Counted from the stretch's first letter, positions 18,028 through 28,860 are shown. The stretch is 64,000 nucleotides of DNA from Enterovibrio norvegicus FF-33 (GCF_000286835.2 NZ_AJYD02000038.1:543639-607638), one strand, 5' to 3'. Notes: a model not told the origin generated them from the sequence alone. Translations and numbers: made by a program.

Positions 18028-18777
18028 ATGACGCAACAAGACGCCCCTGTTATCCAACTGACCGATGTGAATAAATGGTACGGTCAGTTTCACGTGCTTA
18101 AAAACATTAATCTTTCCGTTTCAAAAGGCGAAAAGATCGTAATTTGCGGCCCTTCCGGTTCAGGTAAATCAACCATGATCCGCTGCATCAACCGTCTTGA
18201 AGAACATCAACAAGGTTCCATTATTGTTGGCGGTACTGAGCTAACCGACGATTTGAAAAACATTGAACTGGTGAGAAAAGAAGTGGGCATGTGTTTCCAG
18301 CACTTTAACCTCTTCCCTCACCTCACTGTGTTGGAGAATTGTACGCTAGCACCGATTTGGGTAAAGAAAATGCCCAAGGATGAAGCGGAAGAAGTCGCGA
18401 TGAAGTTTCTGGAGCGCGTAAAGATTCCAGAGCAAGCGGGTAAATACCCAGGTCAGCTTTCAGGCGGTCAGCAGCAGCGTGTAGCAATTGCGCGTTCGTT
18501 ATGCATGAACCCAAATGTGATGCTTTTCGATGAACCTACCTCTGCACTCGATCCAGAAATGGTGCGCGAAGTGCTGGATGTAATGGTAGAGTTAGCTGAA
18601 GAAGGCATGACTATGTTGTGTGTAACGCACGAAATGGGCTTTGCAAAAGAGGTCGCGGATCGCGTTATCTTTATGGATGCAGGTGAAATTATTGAAGAAA
18701 ATGTCCCACAGGAATTCTTCAATAATCCGCAATCTGACCGAACTCAGTTGTTCTTGAGTCAGATTTTGCATCACTAG
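18028..18777 (+). CDS. aapP: Amino acid ABC transporter ATPase AapP
   Basis: Cytoplasmic ATPase energising AapQM, 249 residues. Walker [10 protein letters not shown] (about residues 43-51), signature [15 protein letters not shown] (about 144-158), Walker [13 protein letters not shown] and the switch His in CVTHEMGFA are all present. Closest to the GlnQ/AapP polar amino acid group. Last gene of the operon; no clear terminator hairpin follows. Confidence 0.95.
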   Translation: MTQQDAPVIQLTDVNKWYGQFHVLKNINLSVSKGEKIVICGPSGSGKSTMIRCINRLEEHQQGSIIVGGTELTDDLKNIELVRKEVGMCFQHFNLFPHLTVLENCTLAPIWVKKMPKDEAEEVAMKFLERVKIPEQAGKYPGQLSGGQQQRVAIARSLCMNPNVMLFDEPTSALDPEMVREVLDVMVELAEEGMTMLCVTHEMGFAKEVADRVIFMDAGEIIEENVPQEFFNNPQSDRTQLFLSQILHH

Positions 18778-18992
18778 AACATGAGTGCAAATAAGTAATA
18801 GCTTTCGGGTTAACCACTCGTTAACATTTGCTTACAAGATCAAACAGGCTTAGCTGGAGGGATATATTAGTATTCTCAAAGGCTAAGCTGTTTTATTATC
18901 AGTAATGCGACAATTGTGACTTGAAAAGTTGAGCCAAAGGCGCAATAAATGTCGTATAGAAATAAATGTCTGCACCCCATCGGGAGAAAGCT

Positions 18993-19658
18993 ATGAATGA
19001 TCGTTTCGTTGCTCGCGAGTACTCGCAAGAGAGCCAGTTAGCAACCAACAAGGTGTTACGCAACACCTATTTCCTATTGTCACTAACCCTTGTGTGGTCA
19101 GCATTGGTTGCTGGTGTGTCAATGGCGATGAACATGCCATACCCTGGCATAATCATTACTTTGGTTGGTTTCTACGGCTTACTTTTCCTAACCGAAAAGA
19201 ACAAAAATAACTCAATGGGCATAGTGCTAACTTTCGCGCTAACCGGTTTCATGGGTTACACCTTAGGTCCAATCCTAAACATGTACGTAGGCGCTGGTCT
19301 CGGTTGGGCAATTGCACCGGCACTGGGCGGTACCGCACTGACCTTTATGGCGTGTTCTGCTTATGCACTGACCACCAAACGTGACCTGTCGTTCCTTAAC
19401 GGTATGTTGATGGCAGGTTTTGTTGTGATCATCGTCGGTATGATTGCAAACATCTTCCTGCAAATGCCAATGATTTCAGTGGCAATTAGCGGTGCGTTCG
19501 TTCTGTTCTCTACTGGTGTGATTTTGCTGACGACTCAGTCAATCATCCGTGGTGGTGAAACCAACTACATCTCAGCAACCGTTGGTCTGTATGTGGCAAT
19601 TTACAACCTGTTCCTGAGCCTGCTGCAACTGCTTGGCATTTTCGGCGGCGACGATTAA
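18993..19658 (+). CDS. yccA: YccA/TMBIM (Bax inhibitor-1-like) membrane protein
   Basis: A 221-residue protein with seven hydrophobic segments from about residue 30, ending ESIIRGGETNYISATVGLYVAIYNLFLSLL-like (the conserved C-terminal TMBIM stretch with Asp pair GGDD at the end). In E. coli YccA binds FtsH and modulates its proteolysis of membrane proteins. The start is the ATG at 18993, preceded by gggagaa; a longer frame upstream has no ribosome site. It lies beside tusE as in enterobacteria. Confidence 0.92.
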   Translation: MNDRFVAREYSQESQLATNKVLRNTYFLLSLTLVWSALVAGVSMAMNMPYPGIIITLVGFYGLLFLTEKNKNNSMGIVLTFALTGFMGYTLGPILNMYVGAGLGWAIAPALGGTALTFMACSAYALTTKRDLSFLNGMLMAGFVVIIVGMIANIFLQMPMISVAISGAFVLFSTGVILLTTQSIIRGGETNYISATVGLYVAIYNLFLSLLQLLGIFGGDD

Positions 19659-19682
19659 TCGGACAGCGTTAACATGATTTAG

Positions 19683-19706
19683 AAAAGCTCCTTCGGGAGC
19701 TTTTTT
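19683..19706 (+). terminator. Terminator of yccA
   Basis: AAAAGCTCC / GGGAGCTTTTTT hairpin with a UUCG-type loop and T-rich tail. Confidence 0.9.
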
Positions 19707-19791
19707 CTTTTTTGCTATTGCCGAATAACATGATCTTGAAGCCTCTCTCACAAGTCGATATGCTTTGCGCGATCGAAACACGAGGTAATCC

Positions 19792-20121
19792 ATGTTGGAA
19801 TTAAACGGCAAGCAAATTGAAACCGATGCCCAAGGTTATTTGAAAAATTTCTCTGAGTGGGATGAAGCGCTAGTGCCGCTTCTTGCTGAGCAAGAAAACA
19901 TTACGCTGACTGAAGCGCACTGGGAAGTGGTTTACTTTGTACAAGCGTTTTATAAGGAGTACAACACTTCTCCTGCTGTTCGCATGCTGGTGAAGTCCAT
20001 GGAGAAGAAATACGGCCCAGAAAAAGGCAATAGCCGATATCTATATAAACTGTTTCCTAAAGGGCCAGCGAAACAAGCTACCAAGCTTGCGGGTCTTCCT
20101 AAGCCTGTTAAATGCATTTGA
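19792..20121 (+). CDS. tusE: Sulfurtransferase TusE (DsrC family)
   Basis: TusE accepts persulfide sulfur from TusBCD and passes it to MnmA for 2-thiouridine synthesis in tRNA wobble positions. The 109-residue protein has the family core ([14 protein letters not shown] near residue 12, [13 protein letters not shown] near 43-55) and the conserved active Cys as penultimate residue (Cys108 in KCI). Single-gene unit with its own strong terminator. Confidence 0.95.
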   Translation: MLELNGKQIETDAQGYLKNFSEWDEALVPLLAEQENITLTEAHWEVVYFVQAFYKEYNTSPAVRMLVKSMEKKYGPEKGNSRYLYKLFPKGPAKQATKLAGLPKPVKCI

Positions 20122-20153
20122 AAAAAGAGGCGCTGATCAGCGCCTCTTTTTTT
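20122..20153 (+). terminator. Terminator of tusE
   Basis: AGAGGCGCTG / CAGCGCCTCT stem followed by a long T-run, preceded by an A-run. It overlaps the region upstream of the convergent acyP end and may work in both directions. Confidence 0.92.
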
Positions 20154-20211
20154 CTTTTTTGGTGCGTCTATTAAGAATAAACTGGCCAATACAAACGTGA
20201 TTAGCGGACAT

Positions 20212-20484
20212 TTACTGAATCGAAAAACCATCTATCGCATGCCAATCAACTTGCTCTTTTGTCACTCCAGTCACATTGGCCGTCTGAGGGCCATGCTCCA
20301 ACCACACCAAAAGCGCGTTGATATTTTTCTCATCGCCGCACATTAATACGGTCACTGTGCCATCAGTTTCATTTCGCGCAAAACCGGATAAAGACAGCTT
20401 CAATCCTTCGTGGGCAGTGTGAAACCGAAACCCAACCCCCTGAACCCGCCCAGAGACACCGGCCTTGATACATATTTGAGACAT
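20212..20484 (-). CDS. acyP: Acylphosphatase
   Basis: Hydrolyses acyl phosphates such as acetyl- or carbamoyl-phosphate. The 90-residue protein contains the substrate loop GRVQGVGFR (residues 12-20) with catalytic Arg20, and catalytic Asn38 in GFARNETDGTV. Convergent with tusE, which is its neighbour in enterobacteria too. Confidence 0.95.
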   Translation of the reverse strand: MSQICIKAGVSGRVQGVGFRFHTAHEGLKLSLSGFARNETDGTVTVLMCGDEKNINALLVWLEHGPQTANVTGVTKEQVDWHAIDGFSIQ

Positions 20485-20573
20485 ATGTCACACTCCTATG
20501 ATTGGTTTTTACCGTATGCAACAGTGTAATATCCCCCTACCCGAGTAACCTCAAGCTGTAGGATTTATTCAAG

Positions 20574-21971
20574 ATGAAAGAAACGCCGTTCCGTTGGATT
20601 GACCAATACCTCATCCGACTCAGCCTAAAAGGAAAATTTCATTTCCTTTACGTGTTCATGTTTTCGCTGACCATTGCCACTGGTGTTGTATTCCATTCAG
20701 CATCAACCTCGCAAATGGCCGACGTTCAAGACAAACATAGCGCAGCGTTAAACGCCGTGTTGTCTCACTACGATGTCAGCGCTGATGAAGCGGCTTCAAT
20801 CATCGCCGCCACTGGCGTAAATGCAACCCAGTCAAACAACAAATGGGGCCAGTCTTCTCAGACCACATACCAAGTGCTAGACAGCAGTTTTTGGTCTCAC
20901 ATGAGTACAAGTTCACTCAGCATCATGGCCGCCCTGTTTATTCTTGGACTCATGGCATCGCACTATGTCTCTAGCTTCATTGGCGGCGCAATGTACACCA
21001 TGAACACCGCACTTCAACGCATGCTAGACGGCGACCTTACCAGTCGTATGAATTTCTTCCCCGTAAGAGATGAATTTAGCATCATCGCGACCACTGTCGA
21101 CAATGTTGCCGATCGCGAACAAAGCCTAGTCAAAGCCATTAAGAATGCATCTAACCTAATGGGGCAGCTTTCTGCAGATTTGGGTCATCGCAGCACTGAA
21201 AGTGAAAATCTTTCAACTGAGCAACGTACTTACCTTGATTCATTAGCCAGTGCGACTGAAGAAATGGCAGGTTCTATCCGTGACGTTGCAACGCACGCTG
21301 AGCAAACGTCAGGGGAAATTATGGTTGCTGGTGAAGCGTCAGAACAAAGCCGCCAACAGGTCAACCAAACCCTGCATGCCATTCAAGCACTGAGTGCCGA
21401 AATTGAAGCGGCCTCAAAAGCAGTCTCCTCACTGGAGCAGAATTCCAATGAGATTGGTAGTATGGTTTCGACTATCAGTGCCATTTCAGAACAAACCAAT
21501 CTGCTTGCATTGAACGCCGCTATTGAAGCCGCACGCGCTGGCGAACAAGGTCGTGGTTTTGCTGTTGTTGCCGATGAAGTCCGCACACTGGCAGGTCGCA
21601 CGCAACAAGCGACCGTTGAAATCCAGCGAATGATTCAAGACCTAGAAAGCAACACCGCGCACCTTCGAGGCGTCATGCAAGGCACCGTCGATAATGCAGC
21701 GGCAAGTGAATCCTTGATGAAGAACATCGACCTTGAGATTGGTCACATTTCGGAGCGTAGTCAGCGTATTACAGACCGAAGCACTGAAATTGCAACAGCT
21801 GCAAACCAACAAGGCAGCGTTGCAGGCACCATTTCGTCTGACGTCGAGCGTGTGCGCCAACAAGCATGGCAAGTTAGCGAGATGATTCAGCAAACAGCAA
21901 AAGACGTGACTGACTTGCAAAAGCAATCCACTAGCCTGACATCTCTTGTTGACGGCTTGCGTACCGAATAA
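20574..21971 (+). CDS. Methyl-accepting chemotaxis protein with a small periplasmic domain
   Basis: A 465-residue chemoreceptor. TM1 about residues 22-41, a periplasmic segment of only about 70 residues (42-113), TM2 about 114-137, a HAMP region (about 138-190) and a methyl-accepting signalling domain with the conserved hairpin tip [20 protein letters not shown] and [13 protein letters not shown]. The sensor is too short for a double-Cache or four-helix ligand domain of usual size (150-250), so ligand sensing may be indirect. No CheW-binding pentapeptide tail is visible. It lies between acyP and rlmI, which are neighbours in E. coli, so it looks like an insertion into that block. Confidence 0.93.
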   Translation: MKETPFRWIDQYLIRLSLKGKFHFLYVFMFSLTIATGVVFHSASTSQMADVQDKHSAALNAVLSHYDVSADEAASIIAATGVNATQSNNKWGQSSQTTYQVLDSSFWSHMSTSSLSIMAALFILGLMASHYVSSFIGGAMYTMNTALQRMLDGDLTSRMNFFPVRDEFSIIATTVDNVADREQSLVKAIKNASNLMGQLSADLGHRSTESENLSTEQRTYLDSLASATEEMAGSIRDVATHAEQTSGEIMVAGEASEQSRQQVNQTLHAIQALSAEIEAASKAVSSLEQNSNEIGSMVSTISAISEQTNLLALNAAIEAARAGEQGRGFAVVADEVRTLAGRTQQATVEIQRMIQDLESNTAHLRGVMQGTVDNAAASESLMKNIDLEIGHISERSQRITDRSTEIATAANQQGSVAGTISSDVERVRQQAWQVSEMIQQTAKDVTDLQKQSTSLTSLVDGLRTE

Positions 21972-21981
21972 CTTTACTAAA

Positions 21982-22008
21982 AAACAGCCGCAGAGCCTGC
22001 GGCTGTTT
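21982..22008 (+). terminator. Terminator of the chemoreceptor gene
   Basis: AAACAGCCGCAG / CTGCGGCTGTTT hairpin with 3-base loop, 10 bases after the stop. Confidence 0.85.
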
Positions 22009-22103
22009 GCATTCTTGCCCTTCTTCTCTGACAATACACCCCCAATTTATAGGCCGCTGTATGCTGTTGCAGTGAGTCAGACATCTGAATTTAGGAAAAA
22101 CCA

Positions 22104-23291
22104 ATGAATCCGTCTGTTTATCTGGTTAAAGGCCGTGAAAAATCACTACGCCGTCGCCACCCATGGATTTTCTCACGTGGTATTCAGCGTGTAGAGGGCA
22201 AACCCGCTCTCGGTCAAACAGTGGATGTTTATGATCATCAAGGCCAATGGCTAGCGCGTGGCGCATTTTCTCCTAATTCTCAGATCCGCGTGCGAGTCTG
22301 GTCGTTTGAGCAAGAAGAAATCGACGTCGAATTCTTCAAAAAACGCCTTCAAGAAGCACAAGGCCTACGTGACACACTCGCCGTTCGAGATGGCCTAACG
22401 GGCTACCGTTTGATTGCGGCTGAATCTGATGGCCTCCCAGGTATCACCATTGACCGCTATCAAGACTTCATGGTTTGCCAGTTACTCAGCGCAGGCGCTG
22501 AAGCACAAAAGCAAAACCTCGTTGATGCACTCGTCGCACTTCACCCTGAGTGCAGCATCTACGAACGTTCAGACGTATCAGTCCGTAAGAAAGAAGGCTT
22601 GAAAGAGCGCACAGGCGTGCTGCATGGCGACATGCCACCTGCTTCTTTGGTGATTGAAGAAAACGGCGTGAAGATCAGTGTTGATATCGTTGGTGGACAC
22701 AAAACAGGCTTCTACCTTGACCAACGTGATAGCCGCGAAGCTTCCGTGAAATACATCAACGGTAAACGCGTGCTGAACTGCTTCTGTTACACCGGAGGCT
22801 TTGGCCTGTATGCCCTAAAAGGCGGCGCGTCAGAAGTTATCAATGTTGACGTGTCTCAGCCTGCGCTAGACATTGCGAAAGCCAATGCTGAAATAAACGG
22901 CTATGACCTGTCAAAAGCGCAGTTTGTGAATGCAGACGTGTTTAAATTGCTACGCGAATACCGTGACCGTGGCGAGCGCTTTGACGTTGTCATCATGGAC
23001 CCACCTAAGTTTGCAGAGTCAAAATCTCAGCTAAATGGTGCATGTCGTGGTTACAAAGACATCAACATGGTGGCGATGCAAATCCTGAAACCGGGTGGCA
23101 CGCTGCTTACCTATTCTTGCTCAGGTTTGATGGACAACGCGCTGTTCCAAAAAATTCTTGCTGACGCAGCGCTTGATGCTCAACGTCAGGTTCAATTTAT
23201 TGAACGTTTTGAACAAGCCGCAGATCACCCTCTCGATAGTGCTTACCCAGAAGGCTTCTATCTGAAAGGTTTCGCCTGTCACGTAAAATAA
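22104..23291 (+). CDS. rlmI: 23S rRNA m5C1962 methyltransferase RlmI
   Basis: SAM-dependent methyltransferase for C1962 of 23S rRNA. The 395-residue protein has an N-terminal PUA-like domain (about 1-75, with [14 protein letters not shown]), a central domain, and a Rossmann methyltransferase fold: [13 protein letters not shown] (about 197-210), [15 protein letters not shown] (motif I), [10 protein letters not shown] (motif IV) and the catalytic Cys in LTYSCSG. Length matches E. coli RlmI (396). Own terminator follows. Confidence 0.95.
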   Translation: MNPSVYLVKGREKSLRRRHPWIFSRGIQRVEGKPALGQTVDVYDHQGQWLARGAFSPNSQIRVRVWSFEQEEIDVEFFKKRLQEAQGLRDTLAVRDGLTGYRLIAAESDGLPGITIDRYQDFMVCQLLSAGAEAQKQNLVDALVALHPECSIYERSDVSVRKKEGLKERTGVLHGDMPPASLVIEENGVKISVDIVGGHKTGFYLDQRDSREASVKYINGKRVLNCFCYTGGFGLYALKGGASEVINVDVSQPALDIAKANAEINGYDLSKAQFVNADVFKLLREYRDRGERFDVVIMDPPKFAESKSQLNGACRGYKDINMVAMQILKPGGTLLTYSCSGLMDNALFQKILADAALDAQRQVQFIERFEQAADHPLDSAYPEGFYLKGFACHVK

Positions 23292-23300
23292 CCACTATTT

Positions 23301-23330
23301 GGCCCACCACTTTTGTGTGGGCCCATTTTT
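23301..23330 (+). terminator. Terminator of rlmI
   Basis: GGCCCAC / GTGGGCC hairpin followed by CATTTTT, 10 bases after the rlmI stop and upstream of the next gene's ribosome site. Confidence 0.8.
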
Positions 23331-23347
23331 AGATTTAAGGGATCACA

Positions 23348-23986
23348 ATGAGAAGAAACCTGTTTCTCGCGTCTGTACTTGCAGCGATGCTGCCATTGTC
23401 AGTGGCTGCGGAAGTGACACTTCACGCTAACAACAATGTTGAACTTTTGACTTACAACGGCCAATCACACAAGTCTTCTATGTTTGGAAAACAAGAGCCG
23501 GTAATACTGGAAAACGGGACACAACAAGTCGCGTTTCGCTATGTTGAAAGCTTCGAAGAAGGTAAAGACATCTCTTTCATCAAATCTGATGTACTGGTTG
23601 TGACATTTGATGCCAATGACAAAGATGTTTATTTTGCTTTTCCAAAGCACAAGAACAAACGTCAGGCTCGGGCATTTAACGACAACCCAAATTTTAAGCT
23701 CGTTGATGAAACAAATTCATCCATTGCGTTTGAACAAAATAAACTAATGAAAAGCGGCTTTCAGTTAAGTCGTGACTATTTGGCCGAGCTTTCACGCTTC
23801 AATCAAACCGATGCACCAGCTTCATTGCAACTGACTGCAGTACCATCGACGACGGTATCACGCACCTCTCATGTCGTGGTGGGTAGCAAATCAATAGACG
23901 AAATAGATTATCAGCTGCACTACTGGTTCGAGAAAGCGAGCCCAGAAGCAAAAGCACGCTTTAAAGCCTACGTGAACACCCAATAA
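23348..23986 (+). CDS. DUF2057 (YccT/CsgI-like) exported protein
   Basis: A 212-residue exported protein with a clear signal peptide (about 1-21, LPLSVAAEV cleavage region). The EVTLHANNNVELLTYNG start of the mature part and the EVILENGTQQVAFRYVE-like stretch (PVILENGTQQVAFRYVE) match the DUF2057 family. The E. coli member YccT (CsgI) is a periplasmic protein reported to restrain curli assembly; function here is inferred only from family. It follows rlmI, the same general neighbourhood as in E. coli. Confidence 0.85.
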   Translation: MRRNLFLASVLAAMLPLSVAAEVTLHANNNVELLTYNGQSHKSSMFGKQEPVILENGTQQVAFRYVESFEEGKDISFIKSDVLVVTFDANDKDVYFAFPKHKNKRQARAFNDNPNFKLVDETNSSIAFEQNKLMKSGFQLSRDYLAELSRFNQTDAPASLQLTAVPSTTVSRTSHVVVGSKSIDEIDYQLHYWFEKASPEAKARFKAYVNTQ

Positions 23987-23995
23987 CATTGAGAA

Positions 23996-24029
23996 CAGGC
24001 CACCGAGTTAGGTGGCCTGCTTGTTTTTT
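23996..24029 (+). terminator. Terminator after the DUF2057 gene
   Basis: CAGGCCACC / GGTGGCCTG hairpin followed by a T-rich tail, 10 bases after the stop. It separates this gene from the convergent prp operon. Confidence 0.88.
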
Positions 24030-24074
24030 CTGCCTATCCCCATTCCGCGCTAACTTAATCTTTCAGTTAATGCG

Positions 24075-25955
24075 TTAATGTCCGGATAAAACGTGGCTAA
24101 TATCATCAAGGCTGGCGGGATCATCAATGGTTGAAGGCACCGAATAACTTTCACCGTCCGCAATCTGACGGATAATACGACGCAGAATTTTTCCAGAGCG
24201 TGTTTTTGGCAATCGGTCGACGACAATCGCACGTTGAAAACAAGCAACAGGGCCAATTTCACTACGCACTTTGGCTACCAATGCTTTTTCAATATCGCCG
24301 TCATGCGAGTAATACCCGTCTTTGAGTACCACCAAACCCAATGGTAACTGGCCTTTGATTTCGTCATAAACACCCACAACAGCACACTCAGCAACGGCTT
24401 CATGCGCACCCACGACTTCTTCCATTTCTCCCGTCGATAAACGATGGCCTGACACATTGATCACGTCGTCAATGCGCCCCATGACAAACAAATAGCCGTC
24501 TTCATCCACATAACCGCCATCCCCAGACACGTAGTAACCGGGAAACTGTTGTAAATAGCCTGATTCAAATCGGTCATGATTCCGCCATACCGTCGACAGA
24601 CAACTCGGTGGCAATGGTCGTTTGATGGCAATAAATCCTTGTTGATTTGTTTCGGCAGGCTGGCCTAGCTCATTCAAAATTTGCACATTGAAACCAGGCG
24701 TTGGTTTGGTTGATGACCCTGGTTTCGTCATGAAGCTTTCCAAACCAATGGGGTTGCAGGAAATCGCCCAGCCCGTTTCTGTTTGCCACCAATGATCAAC
24801 AACCGGACGTCCAGTGTGAAGCTCCACCCATTCCAACGTGGGCGGGTCTAAACGCTCACCCGCCATGAAAATCGTGCGAAGCGATGCCATCGGATAGTCA
24901 CCAATCAGCTTACCGTCTGGATCTTCTTTTTTGATTGCACGAAACGCCGTGGGTGCAGAAAACAATACCGAGACATTGTATTCATCACAAACACGCCAAA
25001 ACGCGGCAGGATCTGGCGTTCGCACGGGCTTTCCTTCAAACATAATGCTGGTGCAACCATGAATCAGCGGCGCGTAAACAATGTAGGAATGCCCCACCAC
25101 CCAACCGACATCAGAAGCCGCCCAAAACACTTCTCCCGGTTCCATGTTATACACGGTCGACATGCTGTATTTCATGGCGACAGCATGACCGCCATTGTCT
25201 CGAACCACACCCTTTGGCTTTCCGGTAGTTCCCGATGTATAAAGAATATATAAAGGATCGGTTGAATTAACGGGAACGCAGTCATGCGGCGAGGCACGTT
25301 CAAATAAGGTCGCCCAATCTGCATCACGCTCATGGTCTAGTGCAGCAGGTTGTTCGGGCCGTTGATAAACCACCACTTTGTCGGGCTTCCAACGACTGTC
25401 CATTACTGCTTGGTCGACCATCGGCTTATAAGGGATCACTTTGCACACTTCGATGCCACACGATGCAGTCAGCAACACTTTGGGTTCCGCATCTTCTAGC
25501 CTAACGGCCAGCTCATTCGGCGCAAAGCCGCCAAATACCACCGAATGAATAGCACCTAGTCGCGCACAGGCCAGCATTGAAATAGCGGCTTGCGGGATCA
25601 TGGGCATGTAGATAACAACACGATCCCCTTTGGTCACACCAAGGGCTGCCAACATACCCGCACACTTGGCCACTTGATCACGAAGCACTGCATAGCTGTA
25701 TTGCGCTTTTTTACCGGTGACTGGCGAGTCATAGATCAACGCCGTCTGATCGCCGCGTCCGTTCTCGACGTGATAATCGAGCGCGAGATACGATGTATTA
25801 AGCTCACCATCAGGAAACCAACGTTCAATGCCGTTGGCATCATTTTCCAGTGCGACAGTTGGTGGTGTGAACCACTGAATATTCCTTGCTTGTTGCAACC
25901 AGAAAGTATCTGGGCTGGCGACGGATTGCTGATAGGCGTTTTGATAGGCTGACAT
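24075..25955 (-). CDS. prpE: Propionyl-CoA synthetase PrpE
   Basis: Acetyl-CoA-synthetase-like enzyme activating propionate to propionyl-CoA with ATP, the entry step of the 2-methylcitrate cycle. About 626 residues from the chosen ATG at 25955, matching E. coli PrpE (628); aaggag lies 7 bases before it, while the longer upstream frame has no ribosome site and a non-homologous leader. Motifs: YTSGTTGKPKGVVRD (AMP-binding P-loop), WWQTETGWAI, and the C-terminal KTRSGKILRR with the lysine that is acetylated in this family. Last gene of the prp operon. Confidence 0.95.
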   Translation of the reverse strand: MSAYQNAYQQSVASPDTFWLQQARNIQWFTPPTVALENDANGIERWFPDGELNTSYLALDYHVENGRGDQTALIYDSPVTGKKAQYSYAVLRDQVAKCAGMLAALGVTKGDRVVIYMPMIPQAAISMLACARLGAIHSVVFGGFAPNELAVRLEDAEPKVLLTASCGIEVCKVIPYKPMVDQAVMDSRWKPDKVVVYQRPEQPAALDHERDADWATLFERASPHDCVPVNSTDPLYILYTSGTTGKPKGVVRDNGGHAVAMKYSMSTVYNMEPGEVFWAASDVGWVVGHSYIVYAPLIHGCTSIMFEGKPVRTPDPAAFWRVCDEYNVSVLFSAPTAFRAIKKEDPDGKLIGDYPMASLRTIFMAGERLDPPTLEWVELHTGRPVVDHWWQTETGWAISCNPIGLESFMTKPGSSTKPTPGFNVQILNELGQPAETNQQGFIAIKRPLPPSCLSTVWRNHDRFESGYLQQFPGYYVSGDGGYVDEDGYLFVMGRIDDVINVSGHRLSTGEMEEVVGAHEAVAECAVVGVYDEIKGQLPLGLVVLKDGYYSHDGDIEKALVAKVRSEIGPVACFQRAIVVDRLPKTRSGKILRRIIRQIADGESYSVPSTIDDPASLDDISHVLSGH

Positions 25956-26119
25956 TGTCATGCTCCTTGCCTCTTGCTGAGGTTTTGCTTCTCTACCTGC
26001 AGGTTTGAGTCGCCAATGGCACTCAGTCAGGTAAAAAAGCTTGGCAGCAAGCGGATGTCGTTGCTTACTGCCAAGTAACTGCTGTTTCTCAAGCCTTATG
26101 TTGGCTTGTTGATGAAACA

Positions 26120-27571
26120 CTAATTAATGGTAAACATCTCCATAAAGGTATTTACCGGCGTCTTCATCAAGGTGTTTTGATCTAAACAAAGCGTATAAAT
26201 CTTATTTGCTTGCGCCGCCGGAAAACGCGTGAGGAGGTTACGTTTGAATTTATCCTCAAGCACAGGGATCCCTTCTTCACGGCGACGACGATGACCAATC
26301 GGATATTTCACTTCTACCTTCTCGGTCGACGACCCATCAGTGAAGAAAACCTGTACCGCATTCGCAATCGAACGTTTCTCTGGGTCGAGATATTCTTCGC
26401 TGTAGCGCGTGTCTTCAACAATCGTCATTTTCTCGCGCAGCGCATCAATTCGGCTGTCGCCTCGGTGAAAACTGTCTTCATAATGCTCGGCCACTAAATC
26501 GCCGTGAATCAAAGGCACAGCAAGCATGTATTGCAAGCAATGGTCGCGATCGGCGGGGTTCGCCAAATCGCCCACTTTGGAGATAATACGAATCGCAGAC
26601 TCATGCGTGGTCACTTCAATACGATCAATCTCATCGAGGCGACTCACCACTTGCGGGTGCAAGGTCACGGCACATTCCACTGCCGTTTGTGCATGAAATT
26701 CCGCAGGGAATGAAATCTTAAACAGAACATTTTCCATCACATAGGCATCAAAAGGCTGGTTCACGCGGAATGATTCACCTTTGAACAGCACATCATAAAA
26801 GCCCCACTTCTTAGCGGTCAGTACAGACGGTAAGCCCATTTCACCTTTCATGGTGATCATGGCCAATCGAACCGCACGCGAGGTCGCATCGCCCGCTGCC
26901 CATGATTTACGAGAACCCGCATTCGGAGCATGACGATAAGTACGCAGCGAACAACCATCCACCCACGCTTGTGACAATGCATCAATGACTTGATCGCGGT
27001 TACCACCCAACATTCGTGTAACCACGCCTGTCGACGCAACACGCACCAAAAGGACGTGATCAAAACCAACGCGGTTGTAGCTGTTTTCTAGTGCCAACAC
27101 ACCTTGAATTTCATGGGCTTTAATCATCGCCGTTAGCACGTCGTGCATGGTCAAAGCAGGTTTACCTTCTGACACAGCAATACGGCTAAGATAATCTGCG
27201 GTGGCAAGAATGCCGCCCAGGTTATCTGATGGGTGTCCCCACTCGGCGGCGAGCCAAGTATCGTTAAAATCCAGCCAGCGAATCATGCAGCCGATGTTAA
27301 ATGCAGCTGTGATCGGATCGAGTTCATGGGAAGTGCCCGGCACGCGCGCACCGTTTCTTACTGTTGTGCCCGGAACCAGTGGTCCCATATGCTTAGTGCA
27401 CTCTGGAAAGCGTAACGCTAACAACCCGCACCCAAGGGTATCGATCAGGCAATTGCGCGCGGTGTTGTACGCCTCCGTAGAAGTGATCTCTTTATCGCAC
27501 ACATAATCGGCAATGGTTTGTAGCAGTGCATCAGGCTCGGGACGCTGGTTTACATCGACATTCATTGACAT
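26120..27571 (-). CDS. prpD: 2-Methylcitrate dehydratase PrpD
   Basis: Fe-S-independent MmgE/PrpD enzyme dehydrating 2-methylcitrate to cis-2-methylaconitate. From ATG 27571 it is 483 residues, equal to E. coli PrpD, and AAGGAAAGG lies 9 bases before. Conserved stretches: [40 protein letters not shown] and [20 protein letters not shown]. Vibrio and Shewanella often use AcnD plus PrpF for this step; this strain has the PrpD form and no acnD or prpF in the cluster. Confidence 0.96.
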   Translation of the reverse strand: MSMNVDVNQRPEPDALLQTIADYVCDKEITSTEAYNTARNCLIDTLGCGLLALRFPECTKHMGPLVPGTTVRNGARVPGTSHELDPITAAFNIGCMIRWLDFNDTWLAAEWGHPSDNLGGILATADYLSRIAVSEGKPALTMHDVLTAMIKAHEIQGVLALENSYNRVGFDHVLLVRVASTGVVTRMLGGNRDQVIDALSQAWVDGCSLRTYRHAPNAGSRKSWAAGDATSRAVRLAMITMKGEMGLPSVLTAKKWGFYDVLFKGESFRVNQPFDAYVMENVLFKISFPAEFHAQTAVECAVTLHPQVVSRLDEIDRIEVTTHESAIRIISKVGDLANPADRDHCLQYMLAVPLIHGDLVAEHYEDSFHRGDSRIDALREKMTIVEDTRYSEEYLDPEKRSIANAVQVFFTDGSSTEKVEVKYPIGHRRRREEGIPVLEDKFKRNLLTRFPAAQANKIYTLCLDQNTLMKTPVNTFMEMFTIN

Positions 27572-27595
27572 GTTTAGATTCCTTTCCTTAATCAC

Positions 27596-28732
27596 TTATT
27601 GGCGTTTTTCGATTGGCAACCAGTCTTGATGCTCTGGCCCAATGTAGTCCGCACTTGGTCTAATAATTCGGTTGTTGGCACGTTGCTCAAAGACATGAGC
27701 ACACCAGCCTGTAACGCGGCTCATCACAAATATGGGCGTGAATAGCTTGATGGGGATCCCCATGAAGTGATACGCCGAGGCATGGAAGAAATCAGCGTTA
27801 GGGAACAGATCTTTTTCACGTTTCATTACCTGCTCGACACGCTCCGATACGTCATACAATGCCGCTTCAGACGAAGACTCAGACAGCTGTTTTGACCATG
27901 CTTTTATCAGCGCGTTTCTCGGGTCGGACTCACGATAAATCGCGTGCCCAAACCCCATCACTTTTTCTTTGTTCGCCAGCATTCCCATTAGCGTGGTTTC
28001 TGCTTGATCGGGTGTGGTCCAGTTTTCAATCATCGCCATTGCGGCCTCGTTCGCGCCGCCATGCAACGGCCCACGTAAGGTGCCAATGGCGGCAGTCACG
28101 CACGAATGAATATCCGACAAGGTAGAAGCACACACCCGAGCTGCAAAGGTGGACGCATTGAATTCATGTTCAGCGTACAAAACTAACGAGCAATGCATGA
28201 CGCGGATATGCAGATCAGATGGCGTGTCGTCAGACAACATGTCGAGGAAATAGCCCGCAATGCTGTTTTGATCGCTCGCGGCGGTATCAATGCGTACGCC
28301 ATCATGTGAGAAGCGATACCAATAGCAAATCATGGCGGGAAGGTGCGCGAGAATGGTGTCGGATTTGTCTGACTGCTCTGAGAAATCCAATTCGGTATCA
28401 AGGTTACCCAACATGGAGCAACCGGTGCGCATCACATCCATGGGGTGAGCATCAGCAGGAATACTTTCTAGTACGCGACACAAAGCCGAAGGTAAGCCCC
28501 TTTTGTGGACCAAGGTTTGCTTGTAATCTTTCAATTCTTGCGCGTTCGGTAGCTTGCCTTTCAACAGGAGATACGCGACTTCCTCAAACTCAGCGTGATT
28601 AGCAAGATCCGTAATGTCGTAACCTCGGTAGGTTAATCCCGTGCCCGATTTTCCGACCGTACACAAAGCCGTGCTGCCCGCACTTTGACCCCGTAGTCCT
28701 TCTCCGCTCAACGGCTTGTTTTTGTCCGTCAT
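27596..28732 (-). CDS. prpC: 2-Methylcitrate synthase PrpC
   Basis: Condenses propionyl-CoA with oxaloacetate to 2-methylcitrate. The 378-residue citrate-synthase-family protein shows GLTYRGYDITDLA near the N-terminus, LRGPLHGGANEAAM and GFGHAIYRESDPR with catalytic His residues. Good ribosome site (aaggagc) before the ATG. A 128-base gap separates it from prpB upstream, and 24 bases separate it from prpD downstream. Confidence 0.96.
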   Translation of the reverse strand: MTDKNKPLSGEGLRGQSAGSTALCTVGKSGTGLTYRGYDITDLANHAEFEEVAYLLLKGKLPNAQELKDYKQTLVHKRGLPSALCRVLESIPADAHPMDVMRTGCSMLGNLDTELDFSEQSDKSDTILAHLPAMICYWYRFSHDGVRIDTAASDQNSIAGYFLDMLSDDTPSDLHIRVMHCSLVLYAEHEFNASTFAARVCASTLSDIHSCVTAAIGTLRGPLHGGANEAAMAMIENWTTPDQAETTLMGMLANKEKVMGFGHAIYRESDPRNALIKAWSKQLSESSSEAALYDVSERVEQVMKREKDLFPNADFFHASAYHFMGIPIKLFTPIFVMSRVTGWCAHVFEQRANNRIIRPSADYIGPEHQDWLPIEKRQ

Positions 28733-28860
28733 GGTATGCTCCTTGTCGTCGACTAATTCATTGTTTTTATGTGTTTCCCTACTGCTTTTTCTGCTTCAAT
28801 GTCTTTTTTCATCTTTGTGCTTCAAGCTTTCTGTTTCAGCGTTTCTATTTCAAAGCGAAC

